DNA of 37,607 nt from Promethearchaeota archaeon. Lineage in GTDB: Archaea; Asgardarchaeota; Lokiarchaeia; Sigynarchaeales; SOKP01. The stretch's first letter is position 1. Every line of letters starts with the position of its first letter. Under the pieces are notes generated by a model that saw only the letters and a program-made list of their open reading frames with translations, was not told where the DNA came from and ran no database searches. Shown here in pieces: positions 9,629 to 18,106 of this stretch. Location: positions 1-37,607 of the forward strand of contig JAGXNR010000023.1 of NCBI GenBank assembly GCA_019894875.1, read 5' to 3'. The translations under genes and the position numbers were made by a program.

Positions 9629-10573
9629 TTAGCGAGTTAAGCCAGACCACTTAACGATTTTTACTCCTGTAACTTTAGCAACTTCGAGAAAGTGTTCCAT
9701 CTCCTCTTTTATCATTAATGGTTCATCTTTTAATGGCCATGACATACCTAATCTTGAATATTTAATTTCGCAGAGTTTATTAAAACTTAATAGATCCCAT
9801 TGATCAGGAATATTATTTAATTCATTTACAATGAATTCTCCAATTCCTTTAACGTTCTCTTCCGTGGCACTATAATTTGGTATTATTGGTGTCCTTATCC
9901 ACATTATTTTCCCCTTTTCTTTAACATAATTTGCAATCAATTTAGCATTTTCTAAAATTCTTTTATTTGAAACACTGGTATATTCTTCATGTTCTTTAGG
10001 ATCAATAACCTTTATATCTAAAAGGACTATATCAACATAGGGTAATAAATCTTGATAAACTTTTTTACTTGAATATCCGCATGTATCTAAAGCAGTAGAA
10101 ATACCATTTTTCTTACATAATTTTAGTAATTGTAAGAGAAAATCTGGTTGTAATGTAGGTTCACCACCCGAAACGGTTATACCTCCTTTTGTTTTATTAA
10201 AAAATATTTTTTCTTTCTCTATTTCATGAAAAAGAATTTCTAGATCCCACCACTTGCCAAACATAGTTAATGCTGTACTAGGGCAGGCTTCTACACAATC
10301 TCCGCAACTGTTACATTTCTCTCTATTAATATGTAAACCATCTTCTTCAAAAAATAAAACATCTTCTTGACAAGCATCTATACAACTATTGCAGCCAATG
10401 CATTTCCGATCTATCCATTGAAGTTGAGGTTTTTTTGGAATTGATTCTGGGTTGTGACACCAAACGCATTTTAAGAGACATTGATTAAAAAAAATAGTTG
10501 TGCGAACACCAGGACCATCGTCTGTAGCCATTCTCTCAATTTTAAAAATTAATCCTTTAGATTTTGATACTAT
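9629..10573 (-). CDS. Glycyl radical enzyme activase (radical SAM), likely AUA start
   Basis: Radical-SAM protein that installs the glycyl radical in its partner enzyme. It shows the CX3CX2C cluster motif (CLLKCVWC), an inserted pair of ferredoxin-like 4Fe-4S motifs (CIGCNSCIDAC and CNSCGDCVEAC), and the SAM-binding SGGEPTLQ stretch. The only ATG (10529-10531) would begin directly at MATDDGPGVRT, yet family homology clearly continues upstream as GLIFKIER, which matches the usual GLIFNIQRF start of these activases. The open frame upstream has no ATG, GTG or TTG before a stop at 10595-10597. The best start is ATA at 10571-10573, preceded by GGTGGTG four bases upstream, giving about 314 residues. 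It is convergent with the glycyl radical enzyme and is very likely its dedicated activase. Confidence 0.88.
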   Translation of the reverse strand: MVSKSKGLIFKIERMATDDGPGVRTTIFFNQCLLKCVWCHNPESIPKKPQLQWIDRKCIGCNSCIDACQEDVLFFEEDGLHINREKCNSCGDCVEACPSTALTMFGKWWDLEILFHEIEKEKIFFNKTKGGITVSGGEPTLQPDFLLQLLKLCKKNGISTALDTCGYSSKKVYQDLLPYVDIVLLDIKVIDPKEHEEYTSVSNKRILENAKLIANYVKEKGKIMWIRTPIIPNYSATEENVKGIGEFIVNELNNIPDQWDLLSFNKLCEIKYSRLGMSWPLKDEPLMIKEEMEHFLEVAKVTGVKIVKWSGLTR

Positions 10574-10577
10574 AATA

Positions 10578-10584
10578 CACCACC
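10578..10584 (-). promoter_or_regulatory. Shine-Dalgarno-like sequence before a proposed AUA start
   Basis: GGTGGTG on the minus strand lies four bases before the in-frame ATA at 10571-10573 of the activase gene. It supports initiation there rather than at the internal ATG 42 nt further down. Confidence 0.4.
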
Positions 10585-10843
10585 GTATTAACTTCTAGAA
10601 TCTTTTTTAAAATAAAATCCTAATTATTAAATTTTCAGTTATTCAGTTTTTACAATTTTACCAAAAACCTGCTAAAAATTGTAGAAAGACCAATCCTTTT
10701 GAAGCAACTTATTTCTATTTTGTAATAAAACAAATTATTATAGGAAATAAAAGGATCTCATTTCAAACTAATTACTCCCCTCAAAAAAAAGGCAATATTA
10801 TCAACTTTCAAAATCAAATTCTCCAATATAATAAGGTTTTATT

Positions 10844-10856
10844 TATCCCGGGGATA
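10844..10856. promoter_or_regulatory. GC-rich palindrome, candidate operator
   Basis: The perfect dyad TATCCC-G-GGGATA stands out in an otherwise AT-rich 390-nt divergent region between the activase and the TetR-type regulator. It lies 112 nt upstream of the regulator start, with TATA-like sequence following. It is a candidate binding site for that regulator; this is inference from position and symmetry. Nothing else was recognised in 10598-10967. Confidence 0.35.
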
Positions 10857-10967
10857 TTTATATAATTATTTTATAAAAAAAATGGATAATCTACTTGAAG
10901 AATAAAATATTTCTAATATAATTGAAAAAACCTAAACTTAACATTATTAATAGGTTCTGTAGCAACG

Positions 10968-11714
10968 ATGATTAACAAGAAAAGTAATAATACTAATAAT
11001 AAGAAAACAAGAAGTAGATCACCTGAGAAGAAAGCTCGACAATTAGATGAAATTCTAGAATTAGGGAAGCAATTATTTCAAGAAGAAGGACGAGATGGTT
11101 TTACACTTCGCGGATTATCAAATAAATTAGATATGAGCCAAAACAACATCTATAATTATGTAGAAAGTAAACGAGAACTATGGATTGCGATTAGGAAGAA
11201 GTTTTATGAACAATATAGGAACGAAACCCGGGATATCATTAAGAATTTTAGTGGTTCAACAGTTGAGTTATTATTAAATATTTTTGAACACTTTTTTGAA
11301 TTTGCAGAAAAAGATTACGCTGCTTTTCGAATGATGCACATTATCCGATCCCCTCCATCAGACAAAGTGGGACCGTTTGAAAGGGAATATAAACAATTTA
11401 GCTATCTAGATGGGACTACTAAAGTAATTCAAAAAGCAATTGATGAGGGAGAGATCAAAGAAAAAAATGCTTCTATGCTTTCATTCTTTCTATTTAGTAT
11501 TTTATTAGGAACAACTATGGTGGAATACGTTATGCGGGAAACCGAAGAGATTAATAATAAAAAAGAAAAGGAACTAAATGAATACATGCAATTCGCATCT
11601 CAAAATTTCACAAGCAAGGAATTTCGGAAATATGTATTAAAAAAAATTGAAAAAGGATTAAATGATCCCAATTTATTATTAGATGAATCTGAATATAAAG
11701 AAGTGCCTAAGTAA
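10968..11714 (+). CDS. TetR/AcrR-type transcriptional regulator
   Basis: 248-residue DNA-binding repressor-like protein. After a basic N-terminal tail (about 20 residues rich in K, N and R), the TetR helix-turn-helix is clear: ILELGKQLFQEEGRDGFTLRGLSNKLDMSQNNIYNYVESKRELW, around residues 29-72. The rest is a helical ligand/dimer domain with no recognisable ligand motif. The next gene downstream on the same strand is a FATP-like acyl-CoA synthetase, so a fatty-acyl ligand is a reasonable guess, as for FadR-like TetR members. The start is the only ATG near the N-terminus. Confidence 0.85.
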   Translation: MINKKSNNTNNKKTRSRSPEKKARQLDEILELGKQLFQEEGRDGFTLRGLSNKLDMSQNNIYNYVESKRELWIAIRKKFYEQYRNETRDIIKNFSGSTVELLLNIFEHFFEFAEKDYAAFRMMHIIRSPPSDKVGPFEREYKQFSYLDGTTKVIQKAIDEGEIKEKNASMLSFFLFSILLGTTMVEYVMRETEEINNKKEKELNEYMQFASQNFTSKEFRKYVLKKIEKGLNDPNLLLDESEYKEVPK

Positions 11715-11855
11715 TATCACTACATCCGAAAATTCTCTTATCAAATATCTTATCAACGTGAAATCTGTCTATCATTTATTATTGACAATATCCCTTTACC
11801 AGAAAAAAATTTAATCAAATAAAAGATTTATTTAAAATTAAACTCAGTCTATATT

Positions 11856-13730
11856 ATGAGTAAAAATCGTAACAAATCAAGGAAAAAAAAAAGTTACCTA
11901 CCCACGAAATGGGATTACATTAAAGCATGGTTTTTTTCTCGTCATGTAATTAAACGAATGGGAAGTGTAGTTAATGAAGCTTTAGCTATAACTCCAGAAT
12001 CTTATAAAAATGTCCCTATTCTGATTGAAAAACATGCTAATGATTATCCAAACGATGCTGCCATTCTTTTTGAAGATAAGATGTATACACATAAGGAATA
12101 TAATGAATGGTGCAACCGTTATGCCCATTATTTTCAAGATAAGGTCGGATTAAAGAAAGGAGATATAGCTGTTGTATTTATGACCAATAGACCCGAGATA
12201 ATGTTTGCAATATACGGATTATCTAAAATAGGAGTTGTGTCTTCTCTTATTAATACTAAACAAAGATCCAATCCTCTAATACATAGTATTAATATCGATC
12301 CTGGAAAAGTCTTCATTATTGGTGAAGAATTAATAGAAGCTTTTGAAGAAGTACGACATGAACTTAAATTATCAGAAGAGCAATCTAAGCATTTGTATTT
12401 TGTTCCAGATACCGGAGAATTTAAGAAACCAGATGGTTTTCATGACTTGTCTGAAATAGTTAAAAATGAAGATATAAATAATCCTTCAACTTCTAAAACA
12501 CTCCAAGCTATAGATCCATATGCATATATCTTTACCAGTGGAACGACGGGTTTGCCCAAAGCAGCAGTTATTACACACGGGCATACATATGGTTCAAGCA
12601 TTTATTGGGGTGATACTGTGGTTGGACTTGAACACGAGGATATAATATATGTTACTACACCCCTTTTTCATTCTCATGCTATAAATGTAGCTTATGCATC
12701 ATCTTTAAGATACGGCTCAACCATTGCAATACGTCGTAAATTTTCTGCCAGTCAGTTCTGGGATGATGCTATTAAATTTAAGGCTACTTGTTTTAATTAT
12801 ATTGGGGAAATTTGTCGATATCTACATAACCAACCTGAAAAATCTACTGATCGAAAGCATCTTATTAAAAAAATAGTGGGGAATGGCCTGAGGAATGAAA
12901 TGTGGAGGGACTTCAAAAAAAGATTTGGAATTAAACAAATTTTTGAATTCTATGGTGCTACTGAAAGATTTGCTCCGAATTTTGCTAACCGTTTCAATTT
13001 AAATTGTACTGTTGGCTTTACCTTAAACCCCTATGCAATAGTAAAATATGATTTAGATGCTAATGAACCTATAAGAGATGAAAATGGCCATATGATAAGA
13101 GTAAAAGAAGGAGAAGCAGGTCTTCTTATAGGACAGATAATTGCAGATGATATTTTCATATATACAAGCAAAACTGCAGATGAAAAGAAGATTTTCAAAA
13201 ATGTGTTTGAGGATGGGGATTATTATTTCAATAGTGGAGATATCATTAAAGAAATAGGACATTTTAAGAAGATTTATAAATTTGCTCAATTTGCCGATAG
13301 AATTGGAGACACCTTTAGATGGAAAGGAGAAAATGTGTCTACCGAAGAAGTTGAAGCAGTAGTTAATGATTTTAAGCAAGTTGAAATGAGTTGTGTGTAT
13401 GGTGTTTTAATTCCTAATACCGAAGGTAGAGCTGGAATGGCTTGTCTTGTCACAAATTCACATTCCAATAAAAATTTTGATTTCTCAGGATTTTATTCTA
13501 TGCTCCAAGAGAGTCTGCCGGAATATGCCATACCAAAATTCATTCGGTTTACTCCTGAATTAATTACAACAGCGACTCTTAAAATTCAAAAAGGAAATTT
13601 AAAAAAGGAGTCATTTAATCCTGAAGAAATTGAAGATCCTCTTTATATTCTATTACCTAACTCATCTGGATATGAATTATTAACAAAAGAAATATATAAC
13701 GGGATTTTAAACTCCAATTATAATTTTTAA
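11856..13730 (+). CDS. FATP-like very-long-chain acyl-CoA synthetase
   Basis: Adenylate-forming enzyme that activates fatty acids to acyl-CoA, of the FATP/SLC27 (very-long-chain synthetase) group. The AMP-binding P-loop is YIFTSGTTGLPKAAV near residues 223-237. FATP-specific blocks are present: FNYIGEICRYLHNQP near 312, EFYGATERF near 365, and ADRIGDTFRWKGENVSTEEV near 480, which closely matches the FATP signature. At 624 residues it is full length for the family. The N-terminus is very basic (KNRNKSRKKKS) with no obvious transmembrane helix. It follows the TetR-type gene by 141 nt and may be under its control. Confidence 0.9.
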   Translation: MSKNRNKSRKKKSYLPTKWDYIKAWFFSRHVIKRMGSVVNEALAITPESYKNVPILIEKHANDYPNDAAILFEDKMYTHKEYNEWCNRYAHYFQDKVGLKKGDIAVVFMTNRPEIMFAIYGLSKIGVVSSLINTKQRSNPLIHSINIDPGKVFIIGEELIEAFEEVRHELKLSEEQSKHLYFVPDTGEFKKPDGFHDLSEIVKNEDINNPSTSKTLQAIDPYAYIFTSGTTGLPKAAVITHGHTYGSSIYWGDTVVGLEHEDIIYVTTPLFHSHAINVAYASSLRYGSTIAIRRKFSASQFWDDAIKFKATCFNYIGEICRYLHNQPEKSTDRKHLIKKIVGNGLRNEMWRDFKKRFGIKQIFEFYGATERFAPNFANRFNLNCTVGFTLNPYAIVKYDLDANEPIRDENGHMIRVKEGEAGLLIGQIIADDIFIYTSKTADEKKIFKNVFEDGDYYFNSGDIIKEIGHFKKIYKFAQFADRIGDTFRWKGENVSTEEVEAVVNDFKQVEMSCVYGVLIPNTEGRAGMACLVTNSHSNKNFDFSGFYSMLQESLPEYAIPKFIRFTPELITTATLKIQKGNLKKESFNPEEIEDPLYILLPNSSGYELLTKEIYNGILNSNYNF

Positions 13731-13752
13731 CTCTTATTTCTTTGTGTGAAAT

Positions 13753-14829
13753 TTAGATAATGTAATTTGTTGCTTTTTTCAATGCAATCTCTGCATCCTT
13801 TACACACTTTTCTATAATATCTGAAACACTTTCAATACTTTCGACTACCCCGATACTTTGTCCTAGAGGAACAATTCCACTTTCTACATCACCTTCATAA
13901 ATTGCATAATTTTTGATAAAATCTTTCTTATACTCTTCCTTTAATTCTTCCTCACTCATAGCAGAACGTTTTGCAAAGAGAGCTTGTTCCTCGGCTATCT
14001 TCTCTTCCTTTGATTTTATCATACCTTTTGCTGTAGAATATTTATTTCTCCACATTCTTATTATGCTAAGATTACCCGTTCTTACGATCGTGTCGTCAGC
14101 TTTAGCAGGAGGGATGATTTCCTTATAATTTTCATGAAATTCACTATCTTTAGAAGCAATGAATCTTGATCCCATACTTATGCCATCTGCTCCTGCAGCA
14201 AGGGCTAATGCTAATCCTGCACCGCCTGCATACCCTCCAGCAGCTATCTTTGGTATTTCTGGATATTTTTGACATACTTGCTGTAATATGACGGCACTAC
14301 CCACCCTTTCATACGCTTGGTGACCTCCTCCTTCAAAACCGTTTACCACAAGACCATCACATCCCGCTGCAACACATTTATCTGCTAACCAAAGCGCTGG
14401 AGCAACATGGAAATGCTTAATCTGTGAATTATCCCTCAATTTCTGAAATTCTTTGTTCTCGGGCATTCGTCTTGCTGATCCCGCACTGGTAAGTGCATAA
14501 AGGCACTGTTCTTTAAGCTTAGCATTTTCTGATATATGTCGTGAAATCTCAGAAATTAGTTTGTCAATTCCAGGCTCCACTCGTGATGTTCTTACGTTGA
14601 AACCGAAAATCCCATCAGTGTGCTCAACTACATAATCAAGGTTTTTTAACATTGCCTTAACATAATTAGTTTCAATTCCTGTAGGTGATACATTTGTATG
14701 AGATATCATACCAAGTCCACCAGCTTCGGAGACCGCAATACATAGGTCATTTGTCCTGAAGGGACCCATAGCTGCCGATGCTATGGGATGTTTTATACCA
14801 AACATTTCAGTTATTTTCGTTTTTAACAT
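13753..14829 (-). CDS. Nitronate monooxygenase / enoyl-reductase-like flavoprotein
   Basis: FMN-dependent TIM-barrel protein of the nitronate monooxygenase (2-nitropropane dioxygenase) and FabK family, 358 residues. The N-terminal KITEMFGIKHPIASAAMGP is the usual 'lgikyPiiqapM' block, followed by AVSEAGGLGMISH. The phosphate-binding part of the barrel is seen as AAGGYAGGAGLALALAAGADGISMGSRFIAS near 192-222. A GFEGGGHQ motif near 164-171 matches the nitronate monooxygenase active-site region. The true substrate cannot be told from sequence. It is convergent with the acyl-CoA synthetase gene, 22 nt away. Confidence 0.85.
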   Translation of the reverse strand: MLKTKITEMFGIKHPIASAAMGPFRTNDLCIAVSEAGGLGMISHTNVSPTGIETNYVKAMLKNLDYVVEHTDGIFGFNVRTSRVEPGIDKLISEISRHISENAKLKEQCLYALTSAGSARRMPENKEFQKLRDNSQIKHFHVAPALWLADKCVAAGCDGLVVNGFEGGGHQAYERVGSAVILQQVCQKYPEIPKIAAGGYAGGAGLALALAAGADGISMGSRFIASKDSEFHENYKEIIPPAKADDTIVRTGNLSIIRMWRNKYSTAKGMIKSKEEKIAEEQALFAKRSAMSEEELKEEYKKDFIKNYAIYEGDVESGIVPLGQSIGVVESIESVSDIIEKCVKDAEIALKKATNYII

Positions 14830-15136
14830 AACTCAAACCTTATTTTTCTTGTGTTTAAAAAAAATTAGAATCATTTTAATTTTAGTTTTTAATTTAAATG
14901 AATTTTATTCAAAAAATCTTATTATTTGACCGTCGTTATCTTGAAAAGATGGCTTTAATAGCTTTTATAATTTGTTGTAAAATCGGGCTTTATAAAATAA
15001 ATATCGATATTGATAATTCATAAATTGTAAACCCAGATTCTCTATATTATTTTTTAATTGTAAGTACAAGTGTAAAGTTTTAAACTATCCTAGTTAAATT
15101 TTTTTGGTTTGGAGAATTAAAAAGCAATAATAGAAC
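14830..15136. other. Divergent intergenic region, no gene seen
   Basis: 307 nt of AT-rich sequence between the divergent flavoprotein and uvrA starts. TATA-like stretches occur around 14990-15000 and 15078-15085. No RNA gene, repeat or operator was recognised. Confidence 0.4.
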
Positions 15137-18007
15137 ATGAATGAATTTATTGTCATAAAGGGTGCTAGACAGAATAACTTAAAGAATATAGATGTGGTAA
15201 TTCCACGCAATAAACTTGTAGTTGTAACTGGTATTAGTGGGAGTGGAAAATCAAGTTTAGCAATGGACACTTTATATGCGGAAGGACAAAGGAGATTCTT
15301 AGAGTCATTATCAAGTTATGCTAGGCAATTCTTAGGCGAGATGGATAAACCTGATGTTGATTCAATTGAAGGGTTATCTCCGGCAATTGCAATTGAACAA
15401 AAGGCACTATCAAAGAATCCAAGGAGTACTGTAGGAACTGTTACAGAGATTTATGATTATTATCGACTATTATTTGCTAATATTGGAATTCCTCATTGTC
15501 CTACGTGTGGAAAAGAAATAAAACCTCAAACCCCTCAGCAAATTATTCAAATTGTTTTAAATTCTATTAAAACGAACCAGAAATTTGTGATAAAAGCACC
15601 AGTTATTAGAGATCGAAAGGGAGAGTACAAAGAGTACCTACTAGATTTGAAAAAACAAGGTTATGTAAGAGTAGAAATTGATGGAATTCAGTATACTTTA
15701 GATGAAGAAATATCAATGGAGAAAAATATTAAACATAATATCAACGTAGTTATTGACAGGTTAGTGATGCGCGGAGATATAAAAACAAGATTGGCTGACT
15801 CCATCGAAACTGCCTTAGAGATCGCAGACGGTTTAGTAATTATTGAAGTAATTGGCAAAGGGGAGCAAACCTATTCAGAACATCTTGCTTGCATTGATTG
15901 TAAAACGTCATTCCCACAATTAGACCATAAAATGTTTTCATTTAATATTCCTCATGGAAGTTGTAAATACTGTAGCGGATTAGGAACGGTTATGGAATTT
16001 GACCATAGTTTAATAATAGGGGATGATTTAACTGTTCCACTTATAGAAACGCCAATCAGAGACATTCCGGGATGTGGATCTTTAACTGGGTATTATTGGC
16101 AGTCCATTGAACAAGTGGCAAAGCATTATGGATTTAATGTAAACAAAACTCCACTTAAAGATATTCCCCCAGCAAAACTCAAAAAAATATTATTTGGTTC
16201 AGAAAATGAGTCAATTGAGCTTCATTTTGAAAACAATGGGAATGACTTTCGGAATCAAAATGGTGAATTTAAATCATCTTGGGACGTTACTAGACCTTTT
16301 GAAGGTGTTATTCCAATGTTACATAGAAGATACATGGAAACTCGCTCAGAATGGGCTCGTGATACGTATGAAAGTTTTATGAATCGTATTGATTGTCCTC
16401 AATGCAAGGGAAAGAGATTAAGACCAGAGAGCTTATCGGTAACTATTAATAATGTGAATATAGCACAATTAACTGATTTAGCTGTAAAAGAAGCTATCAA
16501 ATTTTTCAACTCACTTAAGTTAAATGAGACTGAAGTTTCAATTGTAAGAGATGTCATGAAGGAAATTTTGGATAGATTATCATTTTTAGAAAATGTTGGC
16601 TTAGATTATATTTCTTTAAGTCGCCGTTCACATACTTTATCAGTTGGAGAAGCAGAAAGAATCAGATTAGCAACTCAATTAGGATCGAGTTTGGTAGGTG
16701 TATTATATGTTTTGGATGAACCAAGCGTTGGTTTACATCAACGAGATATAGATCGTCTTATAAGCATGTTAAAAAAATTAAGGGATTTAGGCAATACTGT
16801 CATTGTAGTTGAACATGATGAAGCAATAATGCAAAATGCTGATCACATTATTGATCTAGGACCTTTAGCTGGTGTTCATGGAGGCGAAATAGTAGCTGAA
16901 GGGACATTTGAAGAGATCATAAGATCTAACTCATTAACAGGAAAATATCTATCAGGTAAAGAAAAAATAAATCTCCCAAGTAATCGTCGTGCTCCAAATG
17001 ATGAGAGCCTTGAGATAATAGGGGCTCGAGAAAATAATCTTAAGAATATAGATATGAAAATTCCTTTAGGAATATTTACTTGCATAACTGGCGTTTCAGG
17101 AGCAGGAAAAACAAGCTTAATTATTGAATGTTTATATAAAGGTTTACATAACTTAATAAATACACGGAGTTCAAAAAAAAAGGAAGGAGATTTTGATTCC
17201 ATAAAAGGTTATGAAAATATAGATAAAATCATAAATATCGATCAGTCCCCAATAGGAAGAACTCCAAGATCGGTACCCGCAACATACACAAAAGCATTAG
17301 ATAATATTAGAGATCTTTTCGCTGGATTATTAGAATCAAGAGAACGAGGATATAATAAAGGCAGATTTAGTTTTAATACGAAATCAGGTCATTGTAAAAA
17401 ATGCAAGGGTACGGGATATATACTTAAGGAAATGTATTTCTTGCCTGATATCTATATTAAATGTGATTTGTGTAAAGGTAAAAGATATAATACAGAGACG
17501 CTGGAAGTAAAATATAAAGAGAAAACGATTTCTGAAGTATTAAAGATGACATTCAATCAAGCATTAGAATTTTTTGAAAATATTCCAAATTTAAAGAGAA
17601 CTTTAAAGACTGTAGTAGATGTAGGACTAGGATATTTAGAACTTGGTCAATCATCCACTACATTAAGTGGGGGAGAATCCCAAAGACTCAAAATTGCCAG
17701 AGAGTTAAGAAAGACTAGTACAGGAAACACACTTTATATATTAGATGAACCTACAACAGGTTTACACATGTACGATATCAAATTTTTACTAGAGGTTCTC
17801 CAAAGATTAGTAGATAAAGGAAATACTGTTATTATCATTGAACATAACATGGATATTATAAAATCTGTCGATTATATTATTGACCTTGGTCCTGAAGGGG
17901 GAGAAAAAGGTGGTAATATTATTGCAAAAGGCACCCCTGAAGAGTTAATTAAAAATAATCAATCCTTTACCGCTCAGTTTTTAAATAAATATCTCAATAA
18001 TAGTTAA
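15137..18007 (+). CDS. uvrA: Excinuclease ABC subunit A
   Basis: DNA-damage recognition ATPase of bacterial-type nucleotide excision repair, 956 residues. It has the full tandem ABC layout: first Walker A GISGSGKSSL near residue 32, UvrA block SSYARQFLGEMDKPDVD near 57, UvrB-binding and insertion domains with CPTC, CIDC and CKYC zinc pairs. A second ATPase follows with Walker A GVSGAGKTSL near 652, zinc module CKKCKGTGY...CDLCKGKRY near 755-780, and signature TLSGGESQRLKIA near 842. Oddity: the first signature reads LSVGEAERIRLA where nearly all UvrA proteins have LSGGEAQRIRLA. UvrA is a known bacterial acquisition in some archaea; uvrB and uvrC are not in this window. Confidence 0.95.
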   Translation: MNEFIVIKGARQNNLKNIDVVIPRNKLVVVTGISGSGKSSLAMDTLYAEGQRRFLESLSSYARQFLGEMDKPDVDSIEGLSPAIAIEQKALSKNPRSTVGTVTEIYDYYRLLFANIGIPHCPTCGKEIKPQTPQQIIQIVLNSIKTNQKFVIKAPVIRDRKGEYKEYLLDLKKQGYVRVEIDGIQYTLDEEISMEKNIKHNINVVIDRLVMRGDIKTRLADSIETALEIADGLVIIEVIGKGEQTYSEHLACIDCKTSFPQLDHKMFSFNIPHGSCKYCSGLGTVMEFDHSLIIGDDLTVPLIETPIRDIPGCGSLTGYYWQSIEQVAKHYGFNVNKTPLKDIPPAKLKKILFGSENESIELHFENNGNDFRNQNGEFKSSWDVTRPFEGVIPMLHRRYMETRSEWARDTYESFMNRIDCPQCKGKRLRPESLSVTINNVNIAQLTDLAVKEAIKFFNSLKLNETEVSIVRDVMKEILDRLSFLENVGLDYISLSRRSHTLSVGEAERIRLATQLGSSLVGVLYVLDEPSVGLHQRDIDRLISMLKKLRDLGNTVIVVEHDEAIMQNADHIIDLGPLAGVHGGEIVAEGTFEEIIRSNSLTGKYLSGKEKINLPSNRRAPNDESLEIIGARENNLKNIDMKIPLGIFTCITGVSGAGKTSLIIECLYKGLHNLINTRSSKKKEGDFDSIKGYENIDKIINIDQSPIGRTPRSVPATYTKALDNIRDLFAGLLESRERGYNKGRFSFNTKSGHCKKCKGTGYILKEMYFLPDIYIKCDLCKGKRYNTETLEVKYKEKTISEVLKMTFNQALEFFENIPNLKRTLKTVVDVGLGYLELGQSSTTLSGGESQRLKIARELRKTSTGNTLYILDEPTTGLHMYDIKFLLEVLQRLVDKGNTVIIIEHNMDIIKSVDYIIDLGPEGGEKGGNIIAKGTPEELIKNNQSFTAQFLNKYLNNS

Positions 18008-18106
18008 AATTTAAAAATTCAATAAACTTCTAAACATTTCAATACTTATTTTAAAATATCAATAATAGATATAGTATAACTATTTAGATCAAGAGAGTGA
18101 TCCAAA

